DNA of 64,000 nt from Bacteroidales bacterium UBA6377 (GTDB lineage: Bacteria > Bacteroidota > Bacteroidia > Bacteroidales > UBA932): assembly GCA_002438805.1 (NCBI GenBank), contig DJQV01000015.1:142189-206188 (forward strand). The letters are read 5' to 3'. The notes under the pieces were generated by a model that was not told the origin of the DNA, searched no databases, and saw only the letters and a list, made by a program, of their open reading frames with translations. Made by a program: the position numbers and the translations under genes. Shown in pieces: positions 29,237 through 39,300 of this stretch; within the stretch, counting starts at the first letter, position 1; every line of letters starts with the position of its first letter.

Positions 29237-29274
29237 AAGAGGCCGCCCCGGTGAAGGGCGGCCTCTTATTTTTG
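29237..29274 (-). terminator. Hairpin downstream of the PL22 gene
   Basis: AAGAGGCCGCCC (29237-29248) pairs with GGGCGGCCTCTT (29256-29267). It lies 20 bp past the PL22 stop and before the antitoxin promoter. The better T tract (ATTTTT) is on the plus-strand side, so termination of the minus-strand transcript may be imperfect; it could be bidirectional. Confidence 0.6.
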
Positions 29275-29287
29275 CAGCAACATGCAA

Positions 29288-30628
29288 TTACTTATTATAC
29301 TGCTTGTAGAACGGAAGCTTTGTCAGATCCACTGTCACGAGGCAGAGTCTCTTACCGTCTGAATAGTGGCCGCTCTGGAAGCAGAGGGTCTTGCCGTCAG
29401 GGCTGAAGAAAGGCTGGGCATGGTCTGGTGCCATCTTGAGATCGGAAGCGATCATGTGGCGGTAGCCGTTGGCCACGTTGATCACCCATACGTCTCCGCC
29501 GAAAGTATCACCGGCAGCCCACTGGTTGTCACGGGTCGAGTTGCAGTGCCAGAAACCGCGGCCACGCAGAGCGCTCTCGCGATCCTTCTCCATCTCCACG
29601 TTGCCGAGGCACTCCACATCATCGGTACGCAGGTTGATGCGGAAGATTCCGCTGGCCTGCTTGCGGAGACGATCCTGCCATCCGAGCACATTGAAATATA
29701 CATAGTCCTCAGTGCCGAAGGTCTCGTGGGTCACCCAATCAAGAGGTGTCTCCTTGTAGAGAGGCTTGTAGGTGCAGGCATCAGCATCGGCGTACCACAT
29801 CCTCTGGTCGGCGTCACCGCCGGTCTCGCAGCAGAACACGATTTCTTCAGGACGGAAACGGCTTGCCTGGATATGGCCTACCTTGAAGTCAACGTCGCAA
29901 ATCTTGGTCACCTCGCCGGTCTTCAGGTTCATCTTGCGGATTCCGCTGAGAGTCTGGGAAACCTTTACAGGCTGGTCATCACGCGGCACGAAAGCCTTGG
30001 CCTTCATGGCGGCGATCTCCTCCGGAGTGCCTTCGCGGGTCACGGTAATGTAGGCATACTCATCCTCGCTGTTGACGCACCATCCGCCAGGACGGCCCAT
30101 CTCCGGGCTTGTCGGGAACACGCCGAGTTCCTTCAAATAGCTGTCGAACGAGCCGGCGCTGTTCTTCCTGGCATCAGCGAAGAGCTTGTCAAGATCCATG
30201 ACATAAAGAGTCCAGTCTTCTCCGACACGCTTGTTGACAAACAGCTTGTTGGACCTGTTAGCAAGGAACACGGAGCCGACGCTTCCCTCGGTCACCTGGA
30301 TGATCTTGCCGGTGGCGACCTCGACGAAGAAATACTGTGTCGGGGTGAACTCCCTCACCTTGCCGTCAGGCATGGTATGCTTCTGTGGAGCCTCACCTGC
30401 CCGTGTGGAAGAGCGGAAAAGAAGATATTTTCCATCTGGCGTCCACATGGGATCGGTCTGATAGATGAATTTGTCATTTTTCTTCGTGTCCGTGAGGACA
30501 ACAAGCGAAACTCCAGTCTGCGGATCCTTCACGACCTTCTTCTCCGAAGGCTGGAACTTTCCGAACTGAGCATTCGCAGATGAGATCGCAACCATAAATA
30601 CGGCTGCAGCAAGCAATGCTTTTTTCAT
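29288..30628 (-). CDS. ogl: PL22 oligogalacturonate lyase
   Basis: A 446-residue protein with a signal peptide ending at SSANAQ (residue 21), predicting a periplasmic rather than cytoplasmic enzyme. It forms a seven-bladed propeller with WTPDGKYLLFRS and FFSPDGKTLCFQSGHYSDG repeats. Residues expected to bind the metal are visible as His252 (VGHIQASRF), His301 (THETFG), and His403 and Gln405 (PDHAQP). It would cleave short galacturonate oligomers to 4-deoxy-5-keto-uronate units, feeding the KDG kinase route. It is the third gene of a minus-strand operon with two GH28 genes, 34 bp behind the previous stop. Confidence 0.88.
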   Translation of the reverse strand: MKKALLAAAVFMVAISSANAQFGKFQPSEKKVVKDPQTGVSLVVLTDTKKNDKFIYQTDPMWTPDGKYLLFRSSTRAGEAPQKHTMPDGKVREFTPTQYFFVEVATGKIIQVTEGSVGSVFLANRSNKLFVNKRVGEDWTLYVMDLDKLFADARKNSAGSFDSYLKELGVFPTSPEMGRPGGWCVNSEDEYAYITVTREGTPEEIAAMKAKAFVPRDDQPVKVSQTLSGIRKMNLKTGEVTKICDVDFKVGHIQASRFRPEEIVFCCETGGDADQRMWYADADACTYKPLYKETPLDWVTHETFGTEDYVYFNVLGWQDRLRKQASGIFRINLRTDDVECLGNVEMEKDRESALRGRGFWHCNSTRDNQWAAGDTFGGDVWVINVANGYRHMIASDLKMAPDHAQPFFSPDGKTLCFQSGHYSDGKRLCLVTVDLTKLPFYKQYNK

Positions 30629-30662
30629 TTTGAACTGGTTAATGTGTTAATTGTAAACATAC

Positions 30663-32081
30663 CTACAGCCGCTTGAGAGGCTTTCCGTTGATGGTGCAGT
30701 CCTCGAAGAGCACCTCCCCCACTCTGCCGTGAGAGAAGTTTCCACCTGAGCTGACCCCGTCAAAGCGGCAGCCTTTGAGTTTGACGCCACCGATGTTCGT
30801 CCTGTCTTCAAGGCCATACAGCCACAGGCCGTATTCAGACTTGGAGCAAGTGACATTCTCCAGCACCACGTTCCTCACTTCCGGATAGAAATCCCTCCGG
30901 GCCTTCTCGCGCGGCTCATAATCAAGGTTTATACGCAGCACGGCCTCGCGGCACTGCCCTACCGTCACATTGCGGACATATATGTTCTCTATCACGCCAC
31001 CTCTGGCCGGCGATGTCTTTATGCGTATGACCCTCTCAAGATTCGGAGAATCCATCCGGCAGTTCTCCACGAAGAGATTTCGGAAACCGCCTGAGATTTC
31101 GGAACCGATCACCACCCCGCCGTGGCCGTCGTTCATTGTGCATCCCCGCACTACGATGTTCTCGCTCGGCACGTTCCATCTCCTGCCGTCCTCGTTGCGC
31201 CCGCTCTTGATGGCGATGCAGTCGTCCCCGGTGTCAAAGAGACAGTTCTCTATCAGCACGTTGCGGCATGATTCAGGATCGCAGCCGTCCCCGTTTGGGC
31301 CGTTGTTGACTACATGCACCCCGCGAACTGTGAGGTCCTCGCAGAACAGCGGATGGATCACCCAGAACGGGGAGCGGAGCAGCGTCACATCCTCGATGAG
31401 CACGGTGGTGCAGCGGTTGAAGTTGATGGTCTGGGGGCGCAGGCAGTCCGTCTCGCCGTAGATCCTCTCCTCCACCGGGACGCGGCTCTCGGCCTGCTCG
31501 AGAAGTTTCAGCCTTGAGGCGCGCCAGGTCTTGCCGTCGGGGCCGGTGAAATCGTTGCGCTCGATGTTTTTCTGGCGGCCCCACCAGTTCTCGCGGGAAG
31601 CCTGCCCGTCTATTGTGCCCTTGCCTGTAATGGCGATGTTGGTCTCGCCGTAGGCGTAGATCAGAGGCCTGGCGTTGTAGCAGTCCAGCCCCTCCCAACG
31701 GGTAAGCACTGCCGGGAAATAAAGGGAGACATCCGTCGAGAATCTCAGCACCGCCTTGTCGGACAGATGCAGACGGACATTGCTCTTGAGCGTGATCGGG
31801 CCGGTGTAGAAAACGCCGTCAGGCACCACCACCGTCCCTCCTCCGGAGCGGCTCATCTCCACTATCGCAAGGTTGATGGCATCGTGGGCAAGCCTGTCCG
31901 GTTCGTCAGCCACAGCACCGTAATCCATTATGGAAACGCTACGGTCAGGAAAAAGCACCTTTGACATCCCGGAAACTATCCTTTCGGCTTCGGCCCAAGG
32001 GTCCGGGGCCGCAACGGCCCTGCCTGCCGCAAGTGCGCCGCACAGCAATGCGGCTGCGATGAATCTACTGCTTGACATCAT
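30663..32081 (-). CDS. GH28-family polygalacturonase/RG hydrolase with a complete canonical active site, secreted
   Basis: A 472-residue enzyme. The start at 32081 (MMSSSRF) gives a signal peptide ending near GRAVAA; upstream in-frame sequence belongs to the preceding gene. All four GH28 signatures are intact: NGDGCD (about residues 264-269), TGDDCIAIK (283-291), GHGGVVIG (318-325) and RIK (about 352-354). This is the only one of the four GH28 proteins here with the textbook set. It probably hydrolyses galacturonate linkages in RG-I or homogalacturonan oligomers. Its start overlaps the end of the upstream GH28 gene by 17 bp, so the two are translationally coupled, and PL22 follows. Confidence 0.9.
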   Translation of the reverse strand: MMSSSRFIAAALLCGALAAGRAVAAPDPWAEAERIVSGMSKVLFPDRSVSIMDYGAVADEPDRLAHDAINLAIVEMSRSGGGTVVVPDGVFYTGPITLKSNVRLHLSDKAVLRFSTDVSLYFPAVLTRWEGLDCYNARPLIYAYGETNIAITGKGTIDGQASRENWWGRQKNIERNDFTGPDGKTWRASRLKLLEQAESRVPVEERIYGETDCLRPQTINFNRCTTVLIEDVTLLRSPFWVIHPLFCEDLTVRGVHVVNNGPNGDGCDPESCRNVLIENCLFDTGDDCIAIKSGRNEDGRRWNVPSENIVVRGCTMNDGHGGVVIGSEISGGFRNLFVENCRMDSPNLERVIRIKTSPARGGVIENIYVRNVTVGQCREAVLRINLDYEPREKARRDFYPEVRNVVLENVTCSKSEYGLWLYGLEDRTNIGGVKLKGCRFDGVSSGGNFSHGRVGEVLFEDCTINGKPLKRL

Positions 32082-33402
32082 TGATATAGGTATTGATGAG
32101 TTTGAGATTGCTAATGGCCGAACTCTCCCATTCAGGCGCCGGGGTGTTGACTCGGACGTTCTCGAAAGTGAAATCATCGAGAGTGAATTCTTCCGGCACA
32201 GGACGCAGCTCAGCGAAGCTCTTGCATTCGAGGTTGAGATTCCTGAATATGATATGCTCCCCGTATGAGCGCGGGATGTCCTTGCGGTCCTTGAGATCGA
32301 AGAACTGCTTCCAGGCCCCGACATTGAGCACGCAGCGGCAGCTGCCCTCGATGCCGTCGAGAGTGATGTACTCATAATGCTGAGGGGTGTCCGGACGCAT
32401 CTTGAGCTGGAGCAGGGACTGCCCTCGGTCCACCTTGCAGTTGCGGACGATGATGTTGCGGGTCTGTATGCACTCGCTCCCGCAGGTGATGCAGCTCCCG
32501 GTGGTGCGGTCGAAGAAGCACTCCTCCACCAGGATGTTGCTGTTCGGCCCGTTGTTCTCGTCCTTGTCAGCCCACGGGCCCTTGCCTCCCTTGAAGCAGA
32601 TGGCATCATCGTTGACCGTGATGCGGCAGCCCTTGACATGCACATTGGAGCACACGTCCAAATCGATCCCATCGGCGCTTGCGGACTTTATCGGCTCGCG
32701 CGGGGAGAATATCCTGAGATTCAAAAGCTTGATATGGTCGGTCTTGTAGATGTGGCATGTCCAGAAAGGAGAGTTCTGGAGAGTGACGTCAGCGATGGTG
32801 ACGTTGCGGCTGCCGGACACGTGCACGAGGCGGGGGCGCTGCTCGTCCTTGTTGGTGCATTTGGGATTCCACTGGCGGCGAATGCGGAACGCCTTCCAGT
32901 AAGGACTGCCGTTGCCGTCGATGGTGCCGCTGCCGGTAAGGGTGAACCCGTCAAGCCCGTCAGCGTTAACGAGAGCCGGGAAATACTTGCAGACTTCTCC
33001 TTCTATGCGGGTCATAACGACCGGAAAATCGTAGATGTGCTCGCTGCCGAGGAGCACCGCCCCGCGTAGAAGGTGCAGATGGGTTCCTTGCCTGAAGAAA
33101 AGGGCGCCGCTCTTGTATATGCCCTCGGGTATCACCACGACTCCGCCGCCTTCCTCGGCAGCCTTGTCTATCACACTCTGTATCAATTCAGTCTGCACAT
33201 TGTCCGGATCGCTTATGGCACCGTAATCGGCGATGTTGTATAGTTTTCCGAGCGTCTCAGGTGCTGGGACTTCAGCACTCTTGAACCACTCCGGGACAGG
33301 CGTCCCGTCCGGAAAGAGGAAAGGCTGCTCCTTGGCTTTCTTCCTGGCGTCGGCCGGCAGCATGGCGCACAGCACGAGCAGGGTCAAAATCATTCTTTTC
33401 AT
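32065..33402 (-). CDS. GH28-family pectinase of the divergent GSEC subfamily, secreted
   Basis: A 445-residue beta-helix enzyme. The start at 33402 (MKRMILTLLVLCAMLPADA) is chosen for its signal peptide; an upstream in-frame ATG at 33516 would add 38 residues before the signal sequence. Motifs are SADGIDLD near 242-249, VNDDAICFK near 263-271, CGSECIQ near 304-310 in place of GHG, and LLQLKMRPDTPQHYEY near 330-345. The last stretch is close to that of the GH28 at 930-2255 (LQMKMRPDTPQRYEY), so the two are paralogues. It is the first gene of the operon with GH28 and PL22, from a promoter at 33446-33453. Confidence 0.86.
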   Translation of the reverse strand: MKRMILTLLVLCAMLPADARKKAKEQPFLFPDGTPVPEWFKSAEVPAPETLGKLYNIADYGAISDPDNVQTELIQSVIDKAAEEGGGVVVIPEGIYKSGALFFRQGTHLHLLRGAVLLGSEHIYDFPVVMTRIEGEVCKYFPALVNADGLDGFTLTGSGTIDGNGSPYWKAFRIRRQWNPKCTNKDEQRPRLVHVSGSRNVTIADVTLQNSPFWTCHIYKTDHIKLLNLRIFSPREPIKSASADGIDLDVCSNVHVKGCRITVNDDAICFKGGKGPWADKDENNGPNSNILVEECFFDRTTGSCITCGSECIQTRNIIVRNCKVDRGQSLLQLKMRPDTPQHYEYITLDGIEGSCRCVLNVGAWKQFFDLKDRKDIPRSYGEHIIFRNLNLECKSFAELRPVPEEFTLDDFTFENVRVNTPAPEWESSAISNLKLINTYINDVKQ

Positions 33403-33445
33403 CTGGTCGGTAATTTGAATTGGTATCGTTTTAGATGTTGTTTCA

Positions 33446-33453
33446 CAAAAATA
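33446..33453 (-). promoter_or_regulatory. -7 box for the GH28-GH28-PL22 operon
   Basis: Exact TATTTTTG on the minus strand, with a TTG at 33475-33477 about 21 bp upstream as a possible -33 element. Confidence 0.55.
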
Positions 33454-33475
33454 GCCATTTATTTTCAGAAATGGC
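33454..33475. promoter_or_regulatory. Inverted repeat between divergent pectinase promoters
   Basis: GCCATTT (33454-33460) and AAATGGC (33469-33475) form 7-bp arms around an 8-bp spacer. The repeat lies exactly between the minus-strand -7 box (33446-33453) and the plus-strand -7 box (33488-33495), a position suited to one operator controlling both directions. Confidence 0.4.
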
Positions 33476-33487
33476 AAGATTAATTCG

Positions 33488-33495
33488 TAACTTTG
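33488..33495 (+). promoter_or_regulatory. -7 box for the GH2 / PL11-GH106-GH105 operon
   Basis: Exact TAACTTTG, 24 bp before the ATG at 33520. Confidence 0.55.
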
Positions 33496-33519
33496 ACCAA
33501 TTGCACATAAAACCACAAT

Positions 33520-36339
33520 ATGAGATTTTTAACCACCGCTGTGCTGACCATCGCCCTCGCCACGGGGCTTCATGCACAGCAGACACAGACCATCTACCTG
33601 TCAGGGACAGGGCTGAACGACACGAAAACCTGGGAATTCCGCTGCTCCGCAGGCTTGAAAAGCGGAAAATGGGGCAAGATTGAAGTGCCCTCACAGTGGG
33701 AATTCCAGGGCTACGGTGAATACAACTACGGACGTGGACTGGGCCCCCTCAACCCGCTCAACGAATACGGAGAATACCGCCTCCGTTTCAAGGTGCCCTC
33801 ATCCTGGAAAGGCAAGGACGTGAAGATCGTCTTCGAGGGTGTGATGACCGACACCGAGGTCCGCATCAACGGCAAGAGCGCGGGCGATGTCCATCAGGGC
33901 GGGTTCTACCGCTTCGAGTACAATATCAGCGGACTCCTCAGGTACGGGGCCTCCAACAAGCTGGAAGTCACCGTGAAGAAAGAATCCGACAACGCCTCGG
34001 TCAACAACGCCGAGCGCCATGCCGACTGGTGGAACTTCGGCGGCATCTACCGCCCTGTCTACCTTACCTGCACAGCTCCCGAGCACATCGAGCACTATGC
34101 AATCGACGCCCGCGCAAACGGAGTCATGACCGTGAACCTCGACGTGCGCAACGCCCCGGCAGGCTCCAGCATCGAATACACCCTCTCCCCCCTCGCCGCC
34201 CCGGAGCGCATCGTCAACTCGCACACCCTGCCTCTCAAGTCAGCGGACCAGACCGACACCCTCGCATGGGGCCGGGTGCAGACCTGGGAGTGCGAGCACC
34301 CCAACCTCTACATCCTCAAAATGGCCCTACTCGCCCCGGACGGCAGCAGACTGCACGAAGTGGAGCAGCGGGTCGGGTTCAGGACAGTGGAACTCCGCCC
34401 GAAAGACGGGCTCTATGTCAACGGGACAAAAGTTGTCCTCAAAGGCATCAACCGCCACACTTTCCATCCAGAAGGAGGCCGCTGCACCGACAGGGAGATC
34501 AGCCTGCAGGATGCCAGGCTCATCAAGGAGATGAACATGAACGCTGTCCGCTCCCACTACCCGCCCGACACCCATTTCCTGGACATCTGCGACTCGCTGG
34601 GACTTTTCTACCTGGATGAACTCGCCGGCTGGCACGGACGCTACGACGACAACGTGGGCGCCAAACTCGTGGAGGAGATGGTGCGGCGCGACGTCAACCA
34701 CCCGAGCATCATAATCTGGGACAACGGCAACGAGGGCGGCTGGAATACCAGGCTTGACCCACTCTTCGCCAAGTACGACCCCCAGAAGCGCCACGTCATC
34801 CATCCTTGGGCTGATTTCGATGAGCTCGACACCCATCACTACCCTACTTTCCTCACCGGTGTGGGACGCTTCACCAACGGATATAAAGTGTTCATGCCTA
34901 CAGAGTTCATGCACGCCAACTCCGACCAGGGCGGCGGCGCCGGCCTCGAGGACTTCTGGGCCAACTGGACCTCCCACCCCCTCTTTGCCGGCGGTTTCAT
35001 CTGGGCATTCGTGGACGAGACCGTCAAGCGCACCGACAAGGGCGGGATGCTCGACTGCAACTTCGACATGGCCGATGACGGAGTCGTGGGCCCGTACCGC
35101 GAAAAAGAGGGCAGCTTCTGGGCTATACGCGACATCTGGGCACCGATACAGTTCGCCAAGATGTACATTACCCCTTCATTCAACGGGGAATTCTTCATCA
35201 CCAACAAATACCTTTTCACCAACCTCGACAAGTGCAGGATGCATTACAGGCTCAAGAGCGTGGGCTCCCCGGAAGAAGGCGCCAGCGCTGCCATCACGGC
35301 GGAAGGAGAGATCCCGATGCCGTCCCTCGCGCCGAACACCACCGGCATAATGAGGATGGAGCTCCCTCAAGGCTTCTTCGACAACGACATCCTCGAGCTG
35401 GAGGCCCTCGGGGAAAAGGGAGAGAGCATCTGCACCTGGACATGGCCGATCCGTTATGCGGCTGACTACCACGCGAGGCACTCCGCCCCGTCCGGCACCG
35501 GTGCCAGGGCCACTGCCGAAGAGAAAGACGGGCTCTGCATCCTCAGCGCAGGCGGAGTCAGCGCAAGCTTCGACACCTCGACGGGAGAAATCAAAGGCGT
35601 GAAAGTCAAAGGGCGCGACACCGCATTCGGAGGCATGACCCCGGTCGGCATCAAGATGCGCTTCATCAAAGGCTACTCCAGGACCGACGGCAACGACGCC
35701 CTCTATGTGGCCAAATACCTCGGAGCAGTGGACTCCATCGTGTGGAGGATGACCTCCGGAGGACGGCTCGGCATGGATGCCGTCCTGCTCAACCGGGACA
35801 ACGGCGGAGTGCGCGGGGGCTTCGACGACGGATTCATGGACACAGACGTCAAGGATCTGGGCTTCTCCTTCGACTGGCCGGAAGAAAATGTCAAGGGTAT
35901 GCAGTGGCTTGGACGCGGCCCGTACAGAGTCTGGAAAAACCGCACTCGCGGCCACAACATCGACCTCTGGCAGAAAGCCTTCAACACCACCATCACCGGA
36001 CGCCCGACGGACGGCCCTCTGGAGTACCCTGAGTTCAAGGGTTACCACGGCAACCTCTACTGGGCCCGCCTCCTCTCGGACACTGACCCGCTCACCATAT
36101 ACAGCGAGACCGACGGCCTGTATCTCAAAGTCTACAACCCTGACGAGCCGGCTGACAGCAAAAGCAGGCTGTTCCCGATACTTCCTGAAGGCGACATAGC
36201 CCTGCTTCTCGACATCCAGGCCATCAAGAGCTTCAAGAGCATCCCGCAGCAGGGGCCGAAGAGCCAGCCGGGAAACATCCGCATCAAGTCAGGAGACGAA
36301 GGTCTCAAGATGAAAATCTGGTTTGACTTCAACAAATAA
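33520..36339 (+). CDS. GH2-family beta-galactosidase-like enzyme, secreted
   Basis: A 939-residue protein with a signal peptide ending at GLHAQ (residue 19). The domain order is the LacZ plan: sugar-binding jelly roll (VRINGKSAGDVHQGGFYRF), Ig-like sandwich, and TIM barrel starting at LKGINRHTFHPEGGR. The acid/base is Glu405 in NGNEGG and the nucleophile is Glu462 in MPTEFMH. A C-terminal Ig-like and beta-sandwich part follows, with the domain-5-like segment GMQWLGRGPYRVWKNR. It probably removes beta-linked galactose from RG-I side chains or oligosaccharides. It begins an operon with the trifunctional fusion gene, which starts 10 bp after its stop. Confidence 0.87.
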   Translation: MRFLTTAVLTIALATGLHAQQTQTIYLSGTGLNDTKTWEFRCSAGLKSGKWGKIEVPSQWEFQGYGEYNYGRGLGPLNPLNEYGEYRLRFKVPSSWKGKDVKIVFEGVMTDTEVRINGKSAGDVHQGGFYRFEYNISGLLRYGASNKLEVTVKKESDNASVNNAERHADWWNFGGIYRPVYLTCTAPEHIEHYAIDARANGVMTVNLDVRNAPAGSSIEYTLSPLAAPERIVNSHTLPLKSADQTDTLAWGRVQTWECEHPNLYILKMALLAPDGSRLHEVEQRVGFRTVELRPKDGLYVNGTKVVLKGINRHTFHPEGGRCTDREISLQDARLIKEMNMNAVRSHYPPDTHFLDICDSLGLFYLDELAGWHGRYDDNVGAKLVEEMVRRDVNHPSIIIWDNGNEGGWNTRLDPLFAKYDPQKRHVIHPWADFDELDTHHYPTFLTGVGRFTNGYKVFMPTEFMHANSDQGGGAGLEDFWANWTSHPLFAGGFIWAFVDETVKRTDKGGMLDCNFDMADDGVVGPYREKEGSFWAIRDIWAPIQFAKMYITPSFNGEFFITNKYLFTNLDKCRMHYRLKSVGSPEEGASAAITAEGEIPMPSLAPNTTGIMRMELPQGFFDNDILELEALGEKGESICTWTWPIRYAADYHARHSAPSGTGARATAEEKDGLCILSAGGVSASFDTSTGEIKGVKVKGRDTAFGGMTPVGIKMRFIKGYSRTDGNDALYVAKYLGAVDSIVWRMTSGGRLGMDAVLLNRDNGGVRGGFDDGFMDTDVKDLGFSFDWPEENVKGMQWLGRGPYRVWKNRTRGHNIDLWQKAFNTTITGRPTDGPLEYPEFKGYHGNLYWARLLSDTDPLTIYSETDGLYLKVYNPDEPADSKSRLFPILPEGDIALLLDIQAIKSFKSIPQQGPKSQPGNIRIKSGDEGLKMKIWFDFNK

Positions 36340-36349
36340 TTACCACATA

Positions 36350-39300
36350 ATGAAGAAATTAACATCTGTATTGATCACAATCCTGTGCCTCGCGGCATGC
36401 TGTCTGGCACAGACCGCCTATGACTTCTCCAGACTCAAGATGGAGCCGCTCGGACGCGGGGTCATAGCCGTACGCAAGAGTCCTTCTGAAGTCTTTGTCA
36501 GTTGGAGATACCTGAGTTCCGACCCTGCCGGGGCGGCATTTGACATCTACCGCAACGGAGTCAAAGTCAACGGCAAAGCCATCAAGGACGTGTGCTGGTT
36601 CGTGGACTCCAACTCCTCCTTAGCCTCAGCCACATACGAGGTGCGTCCCCGCTCGGGAGGCCTTCGCGGCGGAGCCTTCACCCTCCCGGCAAGAGCCCCG
36701 CAGGGCTACATCCCCATCGCGCTCGACACTCCCGCCGACCAGACCATGCCGGACGGGGAGATTGCGTCCTACACGCCAAACGACTGCTCCATCGGGGATG
36801 TGGACGGGGACGGAGAATATGAGATCTTCCTCAAATGGGACCCCTCCAACGCCCATGACAATGCCCACAACGGATACACCGGAGACGTGTTCATCGACTG
36901 CCTCAAACTCGACGGGACACGGCTCTGGAGAGTGAACCTCGGCCGCAACATCCGCGCCGGAGCGCACTACACCCAGATGATGGTATATGACCTGAACGGG
37001 GACGGCTGCGCAGAAATGGTGGTCAAGACCGCCGACGGCACCATAGACGGCACCGGCAAGGTGATCGGAGACCCGACAGCCGACTACCGCGAGCACAGTG
37101 AAGCCACCCTCGGCCGCATCATGAGCGGGCCCGAATACCTCACCGTCTTCAACGGACGCACCGGAGCGGCCATGAAGACAGTGGACTATGTCCCGGGACG
37201 CGGCGAGAACGGCAGCTGGGGCGACACCCGCGCCAACCGCTCGGACCGCTACCTTGCAGGCATAGCATATCTGGACGGGGAACACCCGAGCGTGGTGATG
37301 TGCCGCGGATACTACACCCGCGCCACTCTCGCCGCATACGACTGGGACGGCAAGGACCTGAAGCTCCGCTGGCTCTTCGACTCGCACAGCAGCCCTGAAC
37401 TCAAGGGCTACGACGGTCAGGGCAACCACAACCTGCGCGTGGCCGATGTGGATGGCGACGGCTGCGACGAGATCGTATACGGCTCCTGCTGCATAGACCA
37501 CGACGGCACGGGGCTCTACACCACAGGCTGGGGCCACGGCGATGCGATGCACATCGGGGCCATGGTCCCGGGCAGCGACGCGCTCCAGATATGGATCGGT
37601 CACGAGACCAAGGGCGTGGGGACCACCCTCACCGACGCCCGCACCGGCAAGCTCCACTTCCGCATCCCTTCCAACATCGACGTCGGGCGCACCATGGCCG
37701 CCGACATAGACCCGACCAACCCGGGCTGGGAACTATGGAGTGCAGCCTCCGGCACCCTGCGCGACTACAGGGGCGGGAGCATCGGAGAGAAACCGGCCAG
37801 CCAGAACTTCGCCATCTGGTGGGACGGAGACCTCTCACGCGAACTTCTGGACGGCAACAAGGTACTGAAATTCAACCCTCAGACCCGCAAGGTCGAAGAC
37901 TGTTTCGTATTCGAGGGAGCCTCAAGCATCAACGGCACCAAGTCCAACCCGTGCATCTCCGGCGACCTCTTCGGAGACTGGAGGGAAGAAGCCCTGATGC
38001 GCTCCGCCGACAACAAGGAACTCAGGCTCTACGTCTCCACAGAACCGACATCATACCGTTTCCACACTTTCCTTGAAGATCCGGTATACAGGACAAGCCT
38101 CGCCAACGAGAACGTCTGCTACAACCAGCCGCCGGAGACCGGATTCTACTTCGGCTCCGACCTCAACGGCAAATTCCGAGGCGCAACCGTCCGCGGCCAC
38201 AAGGTCAAGAAAGGAGTGCTCCCCGAAGACGCCCTCCTCGACTCGGTCGTGATCAAGAGCGCCCCACGGCAGCAGGGACGCCCTCCTCAGGGGCCGGCAC
38301 CGCGCGGGCAACGCACCCCGATGAAACTTGAAGTCCAGCAGAAACGGTCTGTGCAGCAGCCCACGGCCTGGTACACCCCGACCGTGGAAAACAAGCCCTT
38401 CGTCCGCTGGTGGTGGCTCGGCAGCGCCGTGGACGAAGAGGGCCTGACATGGAACCTTGAGCAGTTCGCCAAAGCCGGAATAGGCGGCTACGAGGTCACT
38501 CCTATCTACGGGGTCCAAGGCAATGAGGAAAACGACATCGACTACCTCTCCCCCGAATGGATGAAGATGTACAAGCACCTCGTCTCCGAATCTGAAAGGC
38601 TCGGGCTCGAGTGCGACCTCAACAACGGCACCGGCTGGCCATTCGGCGGCCCGCAGATCACGGAAGAGCTGGCCGCCAAGAAGATGAAGATCACCCCGGA
38701 AGGCATCTCCACCGAACTCACGGGCCAGAAAGTCAAGAGAGCGGCCCCCGGCGGGGAGGGCCTTGTGATGGACCACTACAACCCGGAAGCCCTCAAAGTC
38801 TACCTCGACCGTTTCGAGAAGGCCTTCAAGGAGAGCGGGGCCAAATGGCCGCATACCTGGTTCAACGACTCCTACGAAGTCTACGGAGCCGACTGGACAG
38901 AGAAGTTCCCTGAGATCTTCAAGGAACGATACGGCTACGACATCGAGCCGTACCTGAGGATGCGCCCCGAACCGCAGGGACGCGGTCGGGACGTGAAGCC
39001 CGCGGCTTCTCCATCTAGGAAAGCCTCCTCGAAGCTGACAGACTATGACAGGGCCATAACGGACTACCGCGAGTGTCTGGGCAGCCTGCTCATCGAAAAC
39101 TTCATCACCCCCTGGATAGAATGGTGCCACAGCCACGGCTCTCTCGTGCGCAACCAGTCCCACGGCTCACCGGCCAACCTTCTGGATGTCTACGCCGCCG
39201 TGGACATCCCGGAGTGCGAGACCTACGGCCGCTCTGACTTCAACATCCCGGGACTCCGTCAGGATCCGATACGCAGGCCCAACGACGGCGACCCGGCAGT

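Noticed and set aside
29267..29274. Plus-strand TATTTTTG resembling a -7 box
   Set aside because: No plus-strand gene follows for several kilobases. It is the T tract of the hairpin behind the PL22 gene.
29366..30583. Long open frame of about 405 codons on the plus strand, antisense to the PL22 gene
   Set aside because: The sense strand carries a clear PL22 enzyme with conserved metal ligands and a signal peptide. The antisense product has no recognisable domain and arises from GC-rich codon bias.
32082..32672. Upstream in-frame extension of the GH28 at 30663-32081
   Set aside because: The extension translates to Ser/Arg-rich sequence overlapping the coding region of the preceding GH28. The Met at 32081 begins a proper signal peptide.
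35176..36048. 290-codon minus-strand frame inside the second GH2 gene
   Set aside because: It lies fully within a conserved GH2 coding region and is low in recognisable protein features.
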